From the NCBI GenBank assembly GCA_019059635.1, contig JAGVRJ010000003.1, forward strand, positions 1,302,001 through 1,366,000: DNA of 64,000 bases, read 5' to 3'. The DNA is from Proales similis (taxonomy: Eukaryota > Rotifera > Eurotatoria > Ploima > Proalidae). Under the pieces are notes generated by a model, which saw nothing but the letters and a program-made list of their open reading frames with translations, was not told the DNA's origin and did not search any database. This document shows, one piece after another, positions 61,086-64,000 of the stretch; within the stretch, counting starts at the first letter, position 1; every line of letters begins with the position of its first letter. A program made the translations under genes and the position numbers.

Positions 61086-64000
61086 TCATACACGACGGGT
61101 GATAAGATTTTTATCGCCGTAGGAGTCGTCCACTCGCCCGCTGGTCGGCCAGATCTTGGTCTCAGGTTTAATGAACGCCTGTTGATTGAACGAGTGCGAT
61201 TAAGGGCCAAATTCATTTTTTAAAATAAAGACCAAGTTTACCAAGGGATAGGCGGCCGTTTCTCGCGAGTACGGCTTGTTCCATTCGGAGCTCAGGCACA
61301 TTTCTTGAGTGTGCGGAGCATTCTTTAGCGGATTGTTGTGACGGTCCCATTCGCCTCGCTCGATTTTTCGAACCTCGCCTCGAATCTCTGTCGAAGAGTT
61401 GCAAATTGAGGCAATGGGAATAAGCTTGATTTAGATTAAAGGATTCAAACCAATAAGAGCATCGCAAAGTCGGTCAAGCTCCTCTTTGCTTTCCGACTCG
61501 GTCGGCTCAATCATGAGCGCACCGTGAACAGGCCACGAAACGGTCGGCGAATGAAAGCCATAGTCCTGAAGACGTTTGGCTATGTCGGTTACTTCCACAT
61601 TTGCGGATGATTTGAAATCGGCGTTTATTATGAACTCGTGCGCTGAGAAGCCATTTTCGCCTTTGTAATTTACGTTGTAATGCTTCTCTAATCGCTTCAT
61701 CATGTAGTTGGAGTTCAAAATGGCAATCTGCGTCGCACGCTTCAAGCCCTGGGCGCCCATCATTTTTATGTATGCCCACGAGATGGGCAAGATGGACGGC
61801 GAGCCGAAAGGCGCAGCGGACACACTTCCGAACGAGCTTGTCACACCGTCAATGCTAACAACCGGATGAGAAGGTAAGTGAGGAATCAAATGCTTTTTCA
61901 CGCCGATTGGTCCCATTCCAGGACCACCACCGCCGTGCGGCTATTTTTAAATTTCATTTTTGAAAAGAAACAGAACAAGGTTCACATTGGCTGGTTCACT
62001 TACGATGCAGAAGGTCTTGTGAAGGTTGAGATGGGATACGTCAGCGCCATAGTCTCCTGGTCGGCAAACTCCCACCTTTTCAAGGTCATTCAAAGTCGTA
62101 AACTAAGACCGAACAAAGAAGCAAACCTGAGCGTTCAAGTTGGCACCATCCAAATAGATTTGGCCGCCGTTTTCATGGATCACATTGCAAAGGTCGCTTA
62201 ATTCAAACGCATTGAAAAGAGGCAATGAAAATGAGTCATTGGAAAACTCAAACCGAATCTGGGCCTCGAATACGCCAAAAGTAGATGGATAGGTGACCAT
62301 GGCACATGCGAGGTCGTTCTTATAGCGTCTGGCCAGATCGGATATGTGCTCAAGGTCAACGACACCGTTCTTTTTCACGTTTATCTTGTGAATCTTGAGT
62401 CCAGCCATTGCTGCACTGGCCGGATTAGTGCCGTGAGCCGAGGTGGGTATAAGGCAGACCTGAGCACATTTTTAATTGCACATCTCTCCATATTCTTTCA
62501 AAAGCTTACTTTTCTATGCCCTTGGCCCTGAACTTGCAGATATCTCATAATTGCTCGCAGACCGGCATATTCACCCTGAGCACCGCTGTCGTTGAACATT
62601 TCGATCAAAAAGGACGGCAGCGACCAGAAGTAAGTTCCAGCTAACAAACCTATTCGGTTGGAATGAGATGCCGTCGTATCCAGTGATTTCGCACAGATCA
62701 CGGCCGAGCTCCTCCAGCATGTGGTAGTAGCCCTTTACTTGATCGCGAGGCACAAACGGATGAATTGCGTTGAATTCGGGCCATGAGCATGGCTTTGGAT
62801 CAGATTGAGTTTAAATTCGGACAGTCGAGTCGAGCTCTCTGGGTGAAATTACCGTCAGCTCAGTGGTGGCGTTCAATTTCATTGTGCATGAGCCAAGCGG
62901 AATCATGGAATGGACCAACGAGACGTCTTTGTTCTCTAGCTGCTTCATGTAGCGAACCAACATCGTCTCAGAATGGTAGCTTTCAATTAAAGTTGCTAGC
63001 AAAATTGAACGCTTCAATCAGACATAGCCTGTGAACAAACCTGTTGAACACTGGATGGGTCAGGTAGGAGCTTTTACGCTTGAATTCACTGTTTTCCAAA
63101 TTGCCCGAGGCCGAGCTCAAATCCACAGAGTTGGTGAGATTCTCCTGAAATGAATTAGATCACAAAACGGCTCAATGGGTTATTGAGAGCCGCGAAGGTT
63201 ACCATGGTTTGCTGGGCTCCGAATACAGTCAGTAGATCGTTTACATCTCTGGCAGTGACCGTGTCGTCAAGAGAAATGCCAACCTAAGAGGTACATGATG
63301 TTCTGTACATGATGGTTTTTGCCGTTCATCTTACATGTTGGTTGTCTTCAAAATAGCGAAGATTGATGCGCTTGGCCAATGCGTTCTGTCTAACAGTCTC
63401 CAGAGGCAAGCTTGGCTTCACCTTGATTGTGTCGAAAAAGTTCTCGTTCAACACTTGATTATTGGCGCGCTTTAAGCCCTCGGCCAGTGCTACAGTGTGC
63501 ATGTGTGCATGCTGGGCCTTCTTTCTCAATCCCTCAGGGCCGTGGTAAATGGCGTAGAACGCGGCCATGTTGGCCAGAAGCGCTTGCGCCGTGCAAATGT
63601 TGCTGGTCGCCTTATCCTGTCTAATGTGCTGCTCACGAGTTTGAAGCGAGAGACGCAATGCAGGTCGGCTATTCGAATCTCTGTTTGACGAGTAAGAAAA
63701 TCAAAACGGCGAGTTGAGATTCGCTTTCAAGTTTGCTACTTTGAAATGCCGATAATTCGACCGGGCAAATCTCGCTTGAACTTGTCCGTTGAAGCAAAGA
63801 ACGCAGCTTAAAAGCAACAATTTAGGATCATGGCTGACAAGAGAATTCGTTTGGACTCACCATGAGGACCACCAAAGCCAAGCGGAACACCAAAGCGCTG
63901 AGCGTTGCCGAAAGCAATCTCAGCACCGATTTCCTTTGGACTCTTGAGCATGCACAGGGCGAGAATGTCAGTTGCGCAGACCGGAATTATCTTCGAACAA
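61086..64000 (-). CDS. GLDC: Glycine decarboxylase P-protein (GLDC), 5' part outside the window
   Basis: The minus-strand multi-exon gene enters from the right edge with [20 protein letters not shown] and the exon end at 63861, then [20 protein letters not shown] and [20 protein letters not shown]. Further exons carry [71 protein letters not shown], the PLP-lysine motif [11 protein letters not shown] (near 62000-62040), [40 protein letters not shown] and [20 protein letters not shown]. The last exons read [20 protein letters not shown] and end at 61086. GLDC is the PLP-dependent decarboxylating subunit of the mitochondrial glycine cleavage system. The order of blocks is that of the family, and roughly the C-terminal two-thirds is present. 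Its truncation is only the window boundary. Confidence 0.95.

Overview
The window is a 64 kb stretch of nuclear DNA from an animal with a compact genome. Evidence for this: most introns are only about 55-75 bp, bounded by GT(A/G)...AG; AATAAA-type signals follow stop codons closely; and the gene content is metazoan (AP-4-type bHLH, RFX, claudin-like tetraspan, dysferlin-type ferlin, SLBP with a full RNA-binding domain, KDM5 with all domains). The standard genetic code gives uninterrupted homologous reading frames. I cannot fix the phylum: small introns plus partial intron loss (USP14 and RICTOR lie in one exon each) suit several miniaturised bilaterian lineages.

Layout: NSUN7-like (+, 0.3-2.9 kb); unrecognised two-exon basic protein (-, 4.2-5.9 kb); claudin-like membrane protein (-, 7.9-8.8 kb); TFAP4 (-, 9.8-11.3 kb); TADA3 (+, 12.5-14.0 kb); dysferlin/myoferlin-type ferlin (+, 14.2-22.8 kb); TFIIH p62/GTF2H1 (-, 23.2-25.4 kb) head-to-head with PIN1 (+, 25.6-26.2 kb); small coiled-coil protein (+, 26.5-27.4 kb); proline dehydrogenase (-, 27.8-29.5 kb); SLBP (-, 30.5-31.6 kb, 5' end unresolved); KDM5 demethylase (+, 33.9-38.5 kb); CLEC16A/Ema (-, 39.4-43.0 kb); TSR1 (+, 43.8-46.8 kb) followed within 170 bp by RICTOR (+, 47.0-51.1 kb); RFX1/2/3-type factor (-, 52.2-55.0 kb); CCT2 (+, 56.9-58.9 kb); USP14 (-, 59.2-60.7 kb); and the 3' part of glycine decarboxylase GLDC (-, 61.1 kb to the right edge).

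The genes are unrelated housekeeping and regulatory loci, not a pathway cluster. Loose themes are transcription and chromatin (TADA3, p62, KDM5, TFAP4, RFX), RNA and ribosome maturation (NSUN7, SLBP, TSR1), protein homeostasis (CCT2, USP14, PIN1, CLEC16A), mitochondrial amino-acid catabolism (PRODH, GLDC) and membrane/signalling (ferlin, claudin, RICTOR). I found no mobile element, CRISPR array, rRNA, tRNA or viral insertion. The points most worth a second look are a lost catalytic cysteine in NSUN7, stop-free in-frame introns in PIN1 and CCT2, a start-codon-only first exon in CCT2, the very tight TSR1-RICTOR tandem, an excess of GGCGCGCC palindromes, and an unrecognised cysteine-cluster protein. 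No strong case for a wholly new biological system emerged. Exon edges were placed by eye from splice consensus, reading-frame phase and remembered family alignments.
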